Origin: JAADHY01 sp964428935
Lineage (GTDB): Bacteria; Planctomycetota; Planctomycetia; Planctomycetales; Planctomycetaceae
Assembly: GCA_964428935.1 (NCBI GenBank)
Contig: CAYSAG010000168.1
Location: 1 to 11,076 of the forward strand
DNA: 11,076 nucleotides
Direction: 5' to 3'
Position 1 is the stretch's first letter. Every line of letters starts with the position of its first letter. The position numbers and the translations under genes were made by a program. The notes beneath the pieces are model-generated. The model saw only the letters and a list, made by a program, of their open reading frames with translations, had not been told where the DNA came from and searched no databases. Shown here in pieces: positions 1-7,369 of the stretch.

Positions 1-92
1 GAGACAGTTCCCCACAGTCGAGTGAGTCCCAACTTTTCGGCGTGACACAGCACTACCGCAAGATTGGTCGCTGCGTTGCTCGCGAGCCGCAC

Positions 93-1487
93 TCACCCCG
101 CGGCACGGCGAGCGGCGTACTGGTTGAGTTTGTTGTAGAGCGTCTTGAGCGCGATGCCCAGTTCGGCCGCAGTTTTCGGTTTGTCTCCCTTGTGCTTTTC
201 GAGCACGTGGAGGATCACCTCCATCTCGATTTCGCGAAGCGTCTTGGGCCGGTCTGTCAGCACCACGCCGCCTGTCGGAACGGCGACCGGCTTGTTCGAC
301 GACCGGTGCACGCTGGCCGGCAGGTGTTCCGGCAGAATGGTTTGACCGCCGGACAGAATCACGGCGTGCTCGATTGCGTTGGCCAGCTCCCGCACGTTGC
401 CAGGCCAGTCGTACTGCATCATGACTTCGATCGCCGCGGGTGAAATGATCTGCTCCGGGTCGACAGGCCGTCTGACGTGCCGCTTCACCAAATGACGAGC
501 CAGCACGGGAATGTCTTCCACCCGTTCCCGCAGCGGCGGCAGGTGAATTTCGAACGTGTTCACACGGAAGAACAAGTCTTCGCGGAACGAGCCTTCTTCC
601 ACCATTTGCTGCAGGTTGCGGTTGGTTGCGCAGACGACCCGGACGTCGACGTGGAATGGCTCGTTCTCGCCCACGCGACGAATTTCGCCCGACTCCAGAA
701 ACCGGAGCAGCTTCACCTGCATTCCCTTGTCGAGTTCGCCCAACTCGTCTAGGAACAGCGTTCCGCCGTCTGCGACCTCGAACAACCCTTTCCGCGGCGA
801 GTCTGCTCCGGTGAATGCGCCTTTTCGATGTCCGAAAAACTCGCTTTCGACCAGGGACTCGGGCAACGCACCGCAGTTGACCGGCACGAACGGCATTCTC
901 GCCCGCTCGCTCAGCTCGTGAATGCAACGAGCCACCAGTTCCTTGCCCGTACCGGTCTCGCCTGAAATGAGAACGGTGGAATTAGTCGGAGCGACCTTCT
1001 CGATGAGCGACTTGACGTGACGCATCGGTGCGGACATGCCAACCAGCTCCGGAGCCCCCTCGGCCGCGCGAAGCCGGTTCTCCAGAGCCAGAGCTTTGTT
1101 TTTCAGCGTCTTCTTCTCCGCAATGCGCTGAAGGACGTTGGCAATGTCGAACAGCCGGCACGGTTTGGGCAGGAAGTCGTAGGCTCCGCAGCGAATGGCC
1201 CGGATCGCCTCTTCCATGTTGCCGTGGCCCGTGTGAATGACGACCTCGGTGTCTGGCGAAACAGCTTTGATCCGGTCGACCACCTGCCAGCCGTCCAGTC
1301 CGGGCATTCTCAGATCGACGATGGCGGCGTCGAACGTGCGGTGCTCCAATGCCTTGACCGCCTCTTCGCCGCTGCCACAGATGGTGACTTCGTGTCCCAT
1401 CCGTGGCAGCTCAATGCGCATGACCTCGCGGATTGTTTCTTCGTCGTCGACGAACAACACCCTCAGTGACGGTTTCACCTGACTCAA
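93..1487 (-). CDS. NtrC-family sigma54-dependent response regulator
   Basis: This is a cytoplasmic two-component response regulator that, when phosphorylated, activates sigma54-RNA polymerase by ATP hydrolysis. It has about 464 residues, normal for the family. The receiver domain (about 8-125) has the acidic pair D14/D15, phospho-acceptor D58 in a VDLRMPG context, and K108 in FLPKP. The AAA+ domain (about 145-375) shows Walker A GETGTGKE (176-183), an intact GAFTGA sigma54-contact loop (223-228), Walker B FLDE (D247, E248), arginine-finger candidates R320/R322 and WPGNVREL. A Fis-type helix-turn-helix lies at about 439-455. I chose a TTG start at 1487 because AAGGAGG (1500-1494) sits 6 nt upstream. 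The in-frame GTG at 1478 is 15 nt from that site, and the longer reading to 1565 adds 26 residues unlike a receiver domain. No partner histidine kinase lies in the window, so the signal sensed and the target genes are unknown. Confidence 0.95.
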   Translation of the reverse strand: MSQVKPSLRVLFVDDEETIREVMRIELPRMGHEVTICGSGEEAVKALEHRTFDAAIVDLRMPGLDGWQVVDRIKAVSPDTEVVIHTGHGNMEEAIRAIRCGAYDFLPKPCRLFDIANVLQRIAEKKTLKNKALALENRLRAAEGAPELVGMSAPMRHVKSLIEKVAPTNSTVLISGETGTGKELVARCIHELSERARMPFVPVNCGALPESLVESEFFGHRKGAFTGADSPRKGLFEVADGGTLFLDELGELDKGMQVKLLRFLESGEIRRVGENEPFHVDVRVVCATNRNLQQMVEEGSFREDLFFRVNTFEIHLPPLRERVEDIPVLARHLVKRHVRRPVDPEQIISPAAIEVMMQYDWPGNVRELANAIEHAVILSGGQTILPEHLPASVHRSSNKPVAVPTGGVVLTDRPKTLREIEMEVILHVLEKHKGDKPKTAAELGIALKTLYNKLNQYAARRAAG

Positions 1488-1493
1488 GTCCCG

Positions 1494-1500
1494 CCTCCTT
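1494..1500 (-). promoter_or_regulatory. Strong Shine-Dalgarno for the response regulator
   Basis: The minus strand reads AAGGAGG here, followed by 6 nt and then TTG (1487-1485) in the response-regulator frame. This near-perfect site decides the start. The next in-frame candidate, GTG at 1478, is too far away at 15 nt. Confidence 0.75.
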
Positions 1501-1719
1501 GCTGGACAAACACTGGCGGTGCTCCTTGCCGTTTCTCGAGCGGCCGCACCGTGCTCCTGTAACATTCACACAGCTCGCCGACGTGACAAGCTGGATGTCG
1601 GCGGTTCTTTGCCCGGAGTCGTCGTTTCGGCCGTGTTGGCTCTCCCGAGCCACCTCCGACACCGGCCCTGAGACAAGACGCAACCGGCCGAAAGCGGCTG
1701 CGTTTCCGGGCGGGCCGGA

Positions 1720-1748
1720 GTCATAGCAAAATTTACAAAGCGGGGCAA
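1720..1748 (-). promoter_or_regulatory. Possible sigma70-type promoter before the response regulator
   Basis: On the minus strand TTGCCC (1748-1743) and TATGAC (1725-1720) are separated by exactly 17 nt. Each matches the -35 or -10 consensus at 4 of 6 positions, and the spacer is unusually AT-rich (TTTGTAAATTTT) for this GC-rich window. It starts immediately after the stop codon of the VIT-VWA gene and would give a leader of more than 200 nt before the TTG start. Consensus rules outside proteobacteria are uncertain, so this is only a candidate. Nothing else convincing was seen in the 1488-1748 spacer. Confidence 0.3.
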
Positions 1749-4130
1749 TCAGTTTTTCGGCCTGCTGTGCTGGCGTTCTGACTGGGGTGGCTCGGCCTTC
1801 GTCGGCTCCGAATCCTTGGCCGGGACAATTTTGTACGTCCGGCCGCCCAGGTTTACGAGCACCGGTTCGTCGAACGTGAGGTACTTGGCGTGGCGTCCGC
1901 CGTTTCGAGCGGCCAGGTTGAAGAACTCGTCACTGAACTGCGCGACCACGACGGCGTTCTTTGCCTGGTCGTCCGTCACGGTCGCGTCTCGCCACAGTCC
2001 CTGCTTCCAGTAGAACGTTTTGCTGCCGACCCGTCGGACCCGCTCGTGGGCCGTCCATTCGAGCTCTTCCTCCGCGGCCAGCTCCTTCGACCCAACCGCC
2101 CCGCCGAACCAGCCGCTTCGGGGAGCACCCGGCGACATGCCGAACGGAAGCCCTCCAACCCCGGCTCCGGCCGGTGCACCGCGACTGAGCTGCTCGGCCG
2201 ACTTCAGCGCCTGTTTGAACTCGCGCTGAGCAAAGGCGGCTTGGCCGGTCTGGAGCGAAAAGCCGTGTTTCACGAGCCGTCTGGCCGTTTCGGAGAGCCT
2301 CCGGCTGTCGGCCAACCGCGTGTCCTCGTTCGCCAGGAACGAGGTGTACGGTGTCATGATTCCGAACCGCAGCGACAGGTCCACCAGCTCGTCAATCAGC
2401 TCTTGGTTCTTCCCGTGTAGGTCGAGTTCGTCGAGAATTTCCCCAATGCGACGAGCGGCCCACAAGGAGGCCACGAACGAGTTGGTGTCGTCGTCCGAAT
2501 GTCGCACGAACCGCACTCGTTCTTCGAACCGCACTTTCTTGTCGCCCTGGCGGCCGGTCAGTACGACTGTGGCCTTCCCCGCGCGGCGGTACCGGCCCAC
2601 GACCACCAACTGCTCGCCGCGGAAGAGGTCTGGCAATTCGCGCGGGTAGACTCGGTAGACCGCTGGAGGCGCCGACTCGTCCCCTCCCTTCTCGAACTCG
2701 AATTTGAGCTGCAGGTCGGTCAAGACGGGGTCGGCCAGAGCCCGCGCGACCCGAGCAATCGACTCTTCAATGTCTTCGTTCGGCCGGACGTACACCGACC
2801 GCCCTCGGTTCGTGCTGGCCAAGCGGTCCAGCAGCCGGCTGTTGACGTCGTAGCCGACGCCAAAGCAAAACAGGCGTGCGCGGACGCGGTTGGCCCGCTT
2901 GGCGTTCTCAGCAATTCGCAGCTCGTTCCGCTCGCCCGTCGTCGGCAGACCGTCCGTCAAAAACAGAACGTAACTGGGACGGCTGCTGTCCGTCAGCATT
3001 CGGAGAGCGGTCTGCAGAGCGGCGTCAATGTTGGTGCTGCCGCCCGCGTCGATTCCCTCGACGAAATCGCGAGCGGCCCGCAGTGTCTTTTTGTCTGCTC
3101 GTTGAAGCTCCGGCCGGAACGCCTCCACGCTCGAATCGTAAACCACAATGTTGAAAGTGTCGGCCGGTTTCAGCTGCTCCAGCATGAACCGAAGCGCCCG
3201 TCGGGCCTGTTCGATTTTTCGACCGCTCATGCTGCCCGACCGGTCGAGCACGAACACGACTGTCTTGGGAACGCTCTTCAAGCCGGAGTCGCGTTGGAAT
3301 TCCGGAGCGGCCAACAGGAGGAAAAAGCCGCCCTCGTCCCGCTCCGGCCGGAAACTGAGCAGGTCCATGCCGACGGCAGCGTCGTGGGCTCCGAACAGCA
3401 AGTGCAAGTCCTCGGGGCCCGTCACATCTCGCAGCGTCAGGCGGCAGACGGCGTGGTGCGCGTCGGAACGTTCGACTTTGACCTTGTGTGTCGGACTGTA
3501 GACCGTTTTGAGCCGCTCGGTGGTCTGCAGCCGCGCCACAACGTCGACCCGCTCAATGGCTCGACGCCCCGGACCAACGGCTCGAATCGGCACCCGCAGG
3601 TCGACCAGCCCGTCGTGCCTCTGGAGCAACTGCGTGAACTGCACCTCGACCTTGCGTCGCTCGCCGGGTCGAATTGGAAACACGCTGGTCTGCAGCAGGC
3701 CGTAGCCGACGTACTCCAACAGCGCAGGGTCGCGACGTCGTCGAACAATGCTTTCGAAAATGCGTCGAGCCTCCTCCTTGCGAAGCAGCTTGCCCGCAAT
3801 TTCTTTTCCGTCCACCAAGAGCACCAGCTCGCTGACCACGGCGTCCGGCGGGACCGGGAAGAGAAAACGAACCTCCAGGGGCCGGTCGCCCGTGTTGCGA
3901 AAGGTTTGGCTGAGCCGGAAGCGGGCCGTCTGGTCTCGGACTCGAATCTCGTACCGAACCGACTCAACTTTGTACGACACGCGCGGTCGAGGTGGAGGCA
4001 GCGGCGGGTGAGGCGGAACGGGCGGCACAATGACGTCGGTGTCGATGATGACCACTTGAGCGGGAAGCGAGCCTGACGACGCACAGAAGCCAAGCAGGAC
4101 GGCCAAGACCGAGACAACCAAACGTTTCAT
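1749..4130 (-). CDS. Secreted VIT and von Willebrand factor A (VWA) domain protein
   Basis: This is an exported protein of about 793 residues with inter-alpha-trypsin-inhibitor heavy-chain-like architecture. Its biochemical role is not known; VWA domains usually bind proteins through a metal site. The signal peptide is residues 1 to about 24 (KR, then a hydrophobic stretch, then SLPA|Q). A proline-rich linker (about 35-49) follows, then a VIT domain (about 55-175) and a VWA domain (about 288-465). The VWA MIDAS is complete: D296/S298/S300 in DRSGSMS, T366 in GGSTN and D393 in LFLTDG. The family-typical FGIMTPYTSFL is at 589-599. A Gly/Pro/Ala-rich segment (about 650-680) precedes a conserved-looking C-terminal region with FYWKQGLW and VNLGGRTYKIV. 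The ATG at 4130 is chosen because it begins the signal peptide and GGAGG lies 7 nt upstream; the longer ORF to 4208 would bury the signal. The C-terminal tail is charged, with no visible transmembrane anchor or LPXTG sorting signal. Confidence 0.93.
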   Translation of the reverse strand: MKRLVVSVLAVLLGFCASSGSLPAQVVIIDTDVIVPPVPPHPPLPPPRPRVSYKVESVRYEIRVRDQTARFRLSQTFRNTGDRPLEVRFLFPVPPDAVVSELVLLVDGKEIAGKLLRKEEARRIFESIVRRRRDPALLEYVGYGLLQTSVFPIRPGERRKVEVQFTQLLQRHDGLVDLRVPIRAVGPGRRAIERVDVVARLQTTERLKTVYSPTHKVKVERSDAHHAVCRLTLRDVTGPEDLHLLFGAHDAAVGMDLLSFRPERDEGGFFLLLAAPEFQRDSGLKSVPKTVVFVLDRSGSMSGRKIEQARRALRFMLEQLKPADTFNIVVYDSSVEAFRPELQRADKKTLRAARDFVEGIDAGGSTNIDAALQTALRMLTDSSRPSYVLFLTDGLPTTGERNELRIAENAKRANRVRARLFCFGVGYDVNSRLLDRLASTNRGRSVYVRPNEDIEESIARVARALADPVLTDLQLKFEFEKGGDESAPPAVYRVYPRELPDLFRGEQLVVVGRYRRAGKATVVLTGRQGDKKVRFEERVRFVRHSDDDTNSFVASLWAARRIGEILDELDLHGKNQELIDELVDLSLRFGIMTPYTSFLANEDTRLADSRRLSETARRLVKHGFSLQTGQAAFAQREFKQALKSAEQLSRGAPAGAGVGGLPFGMSPGAPRSGWFGGAVGSKELAAEEELEWTAHERVRRVGSKTFYWKQGLWRDATVTDDQAKNAVVVAQFSDEFFNLAARNGGRHAKYLTFDEPVLVNLGGRTYKIVPAKDSEPTKAEPPQSERQHSRPKN

Positions 4131-4137
4131 TTTTCGA

Positions 4138-4142
4138 CCTCC
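4138..4142 (-). promoter_or_regulatory. Shine-Dalgarno for the VIT-VWA gene
   Basis: The minus strand reads GGAGG followed by TCGAAAA and ATG (4130-4128), a 7-nt spacing. It supports starting at the signal peptide rather than at the upstream in-frame codon at 4208. Confidence 0.7.
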
Positions 4143-4160
4143 GACCGAACGTCCCCTTCT

Positions 4161-4194
4161 CGCGAAACCGACCGTCACCGCGAAGCGTTTCGCG
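4161..4194. repeat. Three-armed inverted repeat in the VIT-VWA leader
   Basis: CGCGAAAC (4161-4168) is the exact reverse complement of GTTTCGCG (4187-4194). A second CGCGAA (4179-4184) can also pair with TTCGCG (4189-4194) across a 4-nt loop. The two pairings are mutually exclusive. The element lies 31-64 nt before the ATG on the minus strand. No T-run follows, so it is not a standard terminator. It could be an operator or an RNA structure. Confidence 0.5.
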
Positions 4195-4609
4195 CGGCCG
4201 TGGAGCAACAGCCGGCTGCACCCAATTCCCGTTCAGAAGCGAACCGCGCTGGTCTCCGCGCACACGGCCAGCGACGTGGAGCTTCGCAAGAACGTTTCCA
4301 GGAAGCGTCTACTGGTTTTTCGGCGAAAGCGTCCTTCCTGTCGCGCCGTTCAGACGGGCCCGTCCTTCTCGACTTCCTTCGGCTCACGACAGCCACTTGG
4401 ACGACCCAGGCGGGCAGAAAGTTCCGCACCGTTCCGGCAGTGGCTCGACGCGGCCCGTGCGACTCGGTCTCTGGGCGTGGAAACTCGCACGCCACGTCCC
4501 GACGGAACGCCCGCTCGGCAAGCCGAAGGAGCGTTCGCCCGGAGTGCTGCCTGGGCTGTCAAGACGGTCGCGGCCTCCTGCAGCTGGGTCCGTTCTCGAG
4601 TAAAACCGC

Positions 4610-5251
4610 TCACCCGCTGACCGGCAAAAGGCCCAAGTGGAAGACAGCGTTCAGTGTCAGCAGCTTCAGCTCGCCGTCGCGCCACCGCAGCACGCTGACA
4701 CCGGCGTTCGTCTGCGGAATTCCCTTGGCACGCCTCAGCTCGACCTGCAGCAGCTCGGACAAGAAGACGCGGTTGACGACGTTGTGAGCCACGACGACAA
4801 CGGCTTGTCCCACCGACTCGCGTAGAATTCGCTCCAGCGCCGGCTTTACCCGACGCAACACGTCGGCGTACGTTTCGCCTCCCAAGTAGCCGTGTTCAGC
4901 CGGGTTGTCCATGAACCGCCGGTACTGCTCCGGGAACCGACGCATGATTGATTCCCAGTCCAGTCCTTCCCACTGGCCGACGTCGCACTCGGTCAGCTCC
5001 TCCCAGCGTTCGACCGCCAAGCCGTGTGGACGGGCAATGGCCTCGGCCGTCTCAACCGCACGTCTCAACGGGCTCGACACCACTCGCTGAATCGGGTACG
5101 CAGCCAGGAACCGAGCCACCTGCTCCGCCTGCTGCCGCCCCGTCTCGCTCAACGGCCAGTCGGTCCGGCGGCCCTGCAAGACGTACGGTCGGCTTTCGTT
5201 TGCCCGTGTCGCTCCGTGACGAACCAGAAACAACCACGTTTCGTCTTTCAT
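4610..5251 (-). CDS. Histidine phosphatase family protein (phosphoglycerate-mutase-like)
   Basis: This 213-residue cytoplasmic protein should remove phosphate through a phosphohistidine intermediate; the substrate cannot be read from the sequence. The signature VRHGATRANE carries R11 and nucleophile H12. SSPLRRAVETAEA supplies the second arginine (R64). TECDVGQWEGL supplies the acid (E88). AHNVVNR supplies the second histidine (H156). This is the complete catalytic set of the family's branch 1, which includes cofactor-dependent phosphoglycerate mutases, alpha-ribazole phosphatase (CobC) and broad-specificity phosphatases; the short length argues against a classical GpmA. The ATG at 5251 begins directly before the first strand of the fold. 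The in-frame extension to 5593 is Arg/Gly/Pro-rich and resembles no domain. The ribosome site is weak: GGAG lies 12 nt upstream. It stands alone, 351 bp after pdxA and 479 bp before the next gene. Confidence 0.92.
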   Translation of the reverse strand: MKDETWLFLVRHGATRANESRPYVLQGRRTDWPLSETGRQQAEQVARFLAAYPIQRVVSSPLRRAVETAEAIARPHGLAVERWEELTECDVGQWEGLDWESIMRRFPEQYRRFMDNPAEHGYLGGETYADVLRRVKPALERILRESVGQAVVVVAHNVVNRVFLSELLQVELRRAKGIPQTNAGVSVLRWRDGELKLLTLNAVFHLGLLPVSG

Positions 5252-5602
5252 TGGCTTGACGGTCTCCGTTTGGTCCCTTCCTGGAAGGGAGTCCCTTGTG
5301 TTTCCGAGTCCGCCGCCTCCGCGTCCGGCGACGGAGTGTTCCTGAACGGTTTGCGACCCCGACCAAGCAGGCCGGTCGTTCCAGTACTGGCGGTCGGTTC
5401 TCGGACGCACCGACCGACGCGGTGCACGTCGCGTCGGCAGCTTGACCGGACGCTGCGCCGACGTCGCGTCAAAGTCAACCGGCCCGTGCTTCTTGGACCA
5501 CCCAGCCGCAGGACATTTGGGGCCACCACAAGAGTCGCCCCACAAACGCTGACCGGCCAGCTCGGACAAGAGAACGACGCGGAACGTGGCCACACGGGGC
5601 GG
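5252..5602. other. Non-coding interval, 351 bp
   Basis: This lies between the pdxA stop and the histidine-phosphatase start. The phosphatase frame stays open across most of it, but the translation has no family similarity and is Arg/Gly/Pro-rich, so I treat it as leader or spacer. Besides the alternating inverted repeat near the phosphatase start, I see nothing definite. Confidence 0.6.
5274..5297. repeat. Alternating inverted repeat upstream of the phosphatase gene
   Basis: The plus strand reads TCCCTTCC (5274-5281), T, GGAAGGGA (5283-5290), G, TCCCTT (5292-5297). The middle arm can pair with either flank, giving two competing hairpins. The block lies 23-46 nt before the phosphatase ATG on the minus strand. 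It could be an operator palindrome or a leader RNA structure; there is no terminator-like T-run. Confidence 0.5.
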
Positions 5603-6676
5603 TCACGAGCCGGCGAGCTGTTGTTTTCGCTGCCGTTCAAACTGAGCCAGTTGCACGGCTACGCGCACCGCCTGGACCATTCCGCGCGGCGAGGCCTGTC
5701 CCAACCAGGCAATGTCGAAAGCGGTTCCGTGGCTGGGGCTGGTGCGAATGATTGGCAGTCCGACCGTCACGTTGACGGCTTCGTCAAAGGCGATCAGTTT
5801 CAGCGGAATGTGTCCTTGGTCGTGGTACATGGCTACCACGCCGTCGAACTCGCCGCTGACCGCGCGGCGGAACAGCACGTCCGCCGGAATGGGTCCGCTG
5901 GCGTGCACGCCTCGTTCCTGAGCCCGCTCGACGGCCGGCCCAATGACCCGCTCCTCCTCGCGTCCGAACAAACCGCTTTCGCTCGCGTGTGGGTTGAACG
6001 CGCAGACGCCAATTCTTCTGCGGCGGCACCGAATTTTTCGCAAGAAACCGTCGACCAGGTCAATCGTCTCACTGACGGACTCCAGCGTCAGCAAGCCGGG
6101 CACCTGAGCCATGCCGGTGTGGAGCGTGACGTGTGCGACGGCCAAGCCGGAGCGACCGCGAACCAGCTCGCCCCGAGGCACGTACAACAGCATGGCAAAT
6201 TGGTCGACGCCGCACGCTTCGGCCAGAATTTCCGTGTGTCCTGGGAACGGCACGCCCGCTCGTCGCAGGGCCAGCTTGTTCAGGGGAGCCGTCACAATGG
6301 CGTCGACCGCACCGGTCAAAGCCGCGTCGATGGCCGCCCGCAGGTAGTGGTACGCCGCTTCGCCGGCTCGGGCGTCGACGGTCGCCGGCCGGACGTCCAG
6401 GACCGCGTCGCCGAACGGGTCAACGCACAGAATCTGGTCGGCTCCTTCGGGCGCCTCGGCGAGAGACTCCACCGAGCAGACACTCAGTTCCAGCCGCCGC
6501 AGCTCGGCCGCTCGACGCAGCACCTCCGCGTTGCCGAACACGACCGGCGTGCAGTGCCGACGCACCTGGCAGTCCACGCACGCCAGCGCGGTGACCTCCG
6601 GACCAATGCCGGCCACGTCGCCCAAGGTCAGAGCGACCCGAGGTCGTTCGGCTTGTCCGAGCCCACACTCCCTCAC
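5603..6676 (-). CDS. pdxA: 4-hydroxythreonine-4-phosphate dehydrogenase
   Basis: PdxA oxidises 4-phosphohydroxy-L-threonine with NAD; the product decarboxylates to 3-amino-2-oxopropyl phosphate, the PdxJ substrate in the DXP-dependent vitamin B6 pathway. The protein is about 357 residues, slightly longer than typical. Seen motifs: LTLGDVAGIGPEV at the N-terminus (about 16-28), TAPLNK, PGHTEILAE with metal ligand H147, the second ligand H186 in VTLHTGMAQVP, NPHASESG, and YHDQGHIPLK with the third ligand H285, then GLPIIRTSPSHGTAFDIA. The GTG start at 6676 overlaps the rfbC stop in a GTGA arrangement with a GAGG just upstream; an in-frame ATG at 6760 lies inside rfbC and would add unrelated sequence. 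Translational coupling to rfbC is likely. PdxA paralogues that act on 4-phospho-threonate or -erythronate have the same motifs, so the exact substrate is not proven, but there are no catabolic partners (such as DUF1537 kinases) nearby. Confidence 0.93.
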   Translation of the reverse strand: MRECGLGQAERPRVALTLGDVAGIGPEVTALACVDCQVRRHCTPVVFGNAEVLRRAAELRRLELSVCSVESLAEAPEGADQILCVDPFGDAVLDVRPATVDARAGEAAYHYLRAAIDAALTGAVDAIVTAPLNKLALRRAGVPFPGHTEILAEACGVDQFAMLLYVPRGELVRGRSGLAVAHVTLHTGMAQVPGLLTLESVSETIDLVDGFLRKIRCRRRRIGVCAFNPHASESGLFGREEERVIGPAVERAQERGVHASGPIPADVLFRRAVSGEFDGVVAMYHDQGHIPLKLIAFDEAVNVTVGLPIIRTSPSHGTAFDIAWLGQASPRGMVQAVRVAVQLAQFERQRKQQLAGS

Positions 6677-7221
6677 AGCTCCTCGTACACCTCCGCCTGT
6701 GCCAACGGCGTTCCCCTTCGGTCTTTGTCCGAAAGAATCGGTTCGCCTTCCAGCGGCCACTCAATTCCGACTTCCGGGTCGTTCCAGAGAAGCGTCCGTT
6801 CGTGTTCCGGCGCGTAAAGGTCGGTGCACTTGTAAAAGACGTCGGCCACGTCGCTCAGCACGCAGAACCCGTGAGCAAACCCCGGAGGAACGTAAAACTG
6901 CCGTTTGCTTTCCGCGTCCAACCGGACCCCAACCCACCGGCCGAACGTAGGCGAGCTTCTGCGCAAGTCGACGGCCACGTCAAAAATCTCGCCCTGCAGG
7001 ACGTAGACGAGCTTCCCCTGCGGCCGGCGAATCTGGTAGTGCAGACCGCGAACCGTGCCGCGTCGGGAACGGGACCAGTTGTCCTGCACAAACCGCTCGC
7101 CAATGCCCGCCTGTTCGTAGCGCAGCCGGTGGTACGTCTCGAGGAAAAAGCCACGCTCGTCCTGGAACACTCGCGGCTGAATGAGCAGCGGACCGGCAAT
7201 TTCGAAGCGTTGTACTTCCAT
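6673..7221 (-). CDS. rfbC: dTDP-4-dehydrorhamnose 3,5-epimerase
   Basis: RfbC (RmlC) performs the third step of dTDP-L-rhamnose synthesis, a double epimerisation at C3 and C5 of dTDP-4-keto-6-deoxyglucose. At 182 residues it has the normal length and a single cupin fold. Diagnostic segments are QPRVFQDERGFFLETY (16-30), QDNWSRSRRGTVRGLHYQ with catalytic H61, QGKLVYVLQGEIFDVAVDLR with K70, VPPGFAHGF (111-119), FYKCTDLYAPEHE with Y130, and LSDKDRRGTPL with D167, the likely partner of H61. The ATG at 7221 gives the canonical N-terminus; only a weak purine stretch precedes it. The stop overlaps the pdxA GTG by 4 nt. The other rhamnose genes (rfbA, rfbB, rfbD) are not in the window, so they must lie elsewhere or the product serves a related sugar pathway. 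Confidence 0.96.
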   Translation of the reverse strand: MEVQRFEIAGPLLIQPRVFQDERGFFLETYHRLRYEQAGIGERFVQDNWSRSRRGTVRGLHYQIRRPQGKLVYVLQGEIFDVAVDLRRSSPTFGRWVGVRLDAESKRQFYVPPGFAHGFCVLSDVADVFYKCTDLYAPEHERTLLWNDPEVGIEWPLEGEPILSDKDRRGTPLAQAEVYEEL

Positions 7222-7266
7222 TCCGCAACTCTCGCTCCTGTGCTGCCTTCGTCGCGGGAACCGAGC

Positions 7267-7287
7267 GGTCCGGCCAATTGGTCCGGC
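7267..7287. repeat. Short direct repeat around a CCAATTGG palindrome
   Basis: GGTCCGGC occurs at 7267-7274 and again at 7280-7287, overlapping the palindrome CCAATTGG (7274-7281). It lies 46-66 nt upstream of the rfbC start on the minus strand, in the 148-bp gap after the M24-like gene. This could be an operator, but such short repeats are common in GC-rich DNA. Confidence 0.3.
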
Positions 7288-7369
7288 GGCCGGAGCTCGA
7301 CTCGAACAGACAGCACGGATTGTAGCGTCTCGAGCTGCGGTGTCAGCCCGCGCGGACGTTGGACCGAAC

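Larger units (their letters stand above)
4131..4609. other. Non-coding interval, 479 bp
   Basis: This lies between the end of the histidine-phosphatase gene and the start of the VIT-VWA gene. ORFs on both strands here have low-complexity, Arg/Pro/Ser-rich translations with no recognisable motif and no good ribosome site, so I call none. Apart from the Shine-Dalgarno and the inverted repeat near the VIT-VWA start, I see no promoter match, terminator or RNA gene that I can defend. Confidence 0.6.

Noticed and set aside
78..87. 10-bp palindrome GCTCGCGAGC just after the response-regulator stop
   Set aside because: It is short with no loop and no T-run; such palindromes are expected by chance in this GC-rich sequence.
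1679..1702. Imperfect hairpin (CGCAACCG ... CGGCTGCG) after the VIT-VWA stop as a terminator
   Set aside because: The stem has a mismatch and an 8-nt loop, and no run of T follows on the transcribed strand.
2499..4076. Long plus-strand open frame (525 codons) opposite the VIT-VWA gene
   Set aside because: It is fully antisense to a gene with an intact signal peptide, VIT and VWA motifs; its translation has no recognisable domain and no ribosome site was evident.
4059..4130. Lipoprotein signal at the VIT-VWA N-terminus (LLGFC)
   Set aside because: Phe directly before Cys does not fit the lipobox, and a normal signal-peptidase site (SLPA|Q) follows.
5252..5593. N-terminal extension of the histidine phosphatase to 5593
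   Set aside because: The extra 114 residues are Arg/Gly/Pro-rich without family similarity, and the catalytic RHG motif would fall far from the N-terminus, unlike known members.
5024..6817. Long plus-strand open frame (597 codons) opposite the phosphatase, pdxA and rfbC
   Set aside because: It lies antisense to three genes with clear family motifs; its translation is Arg/Gln/His/Val-rich with no domain. It results from GC-rich codon choice on the other strand.
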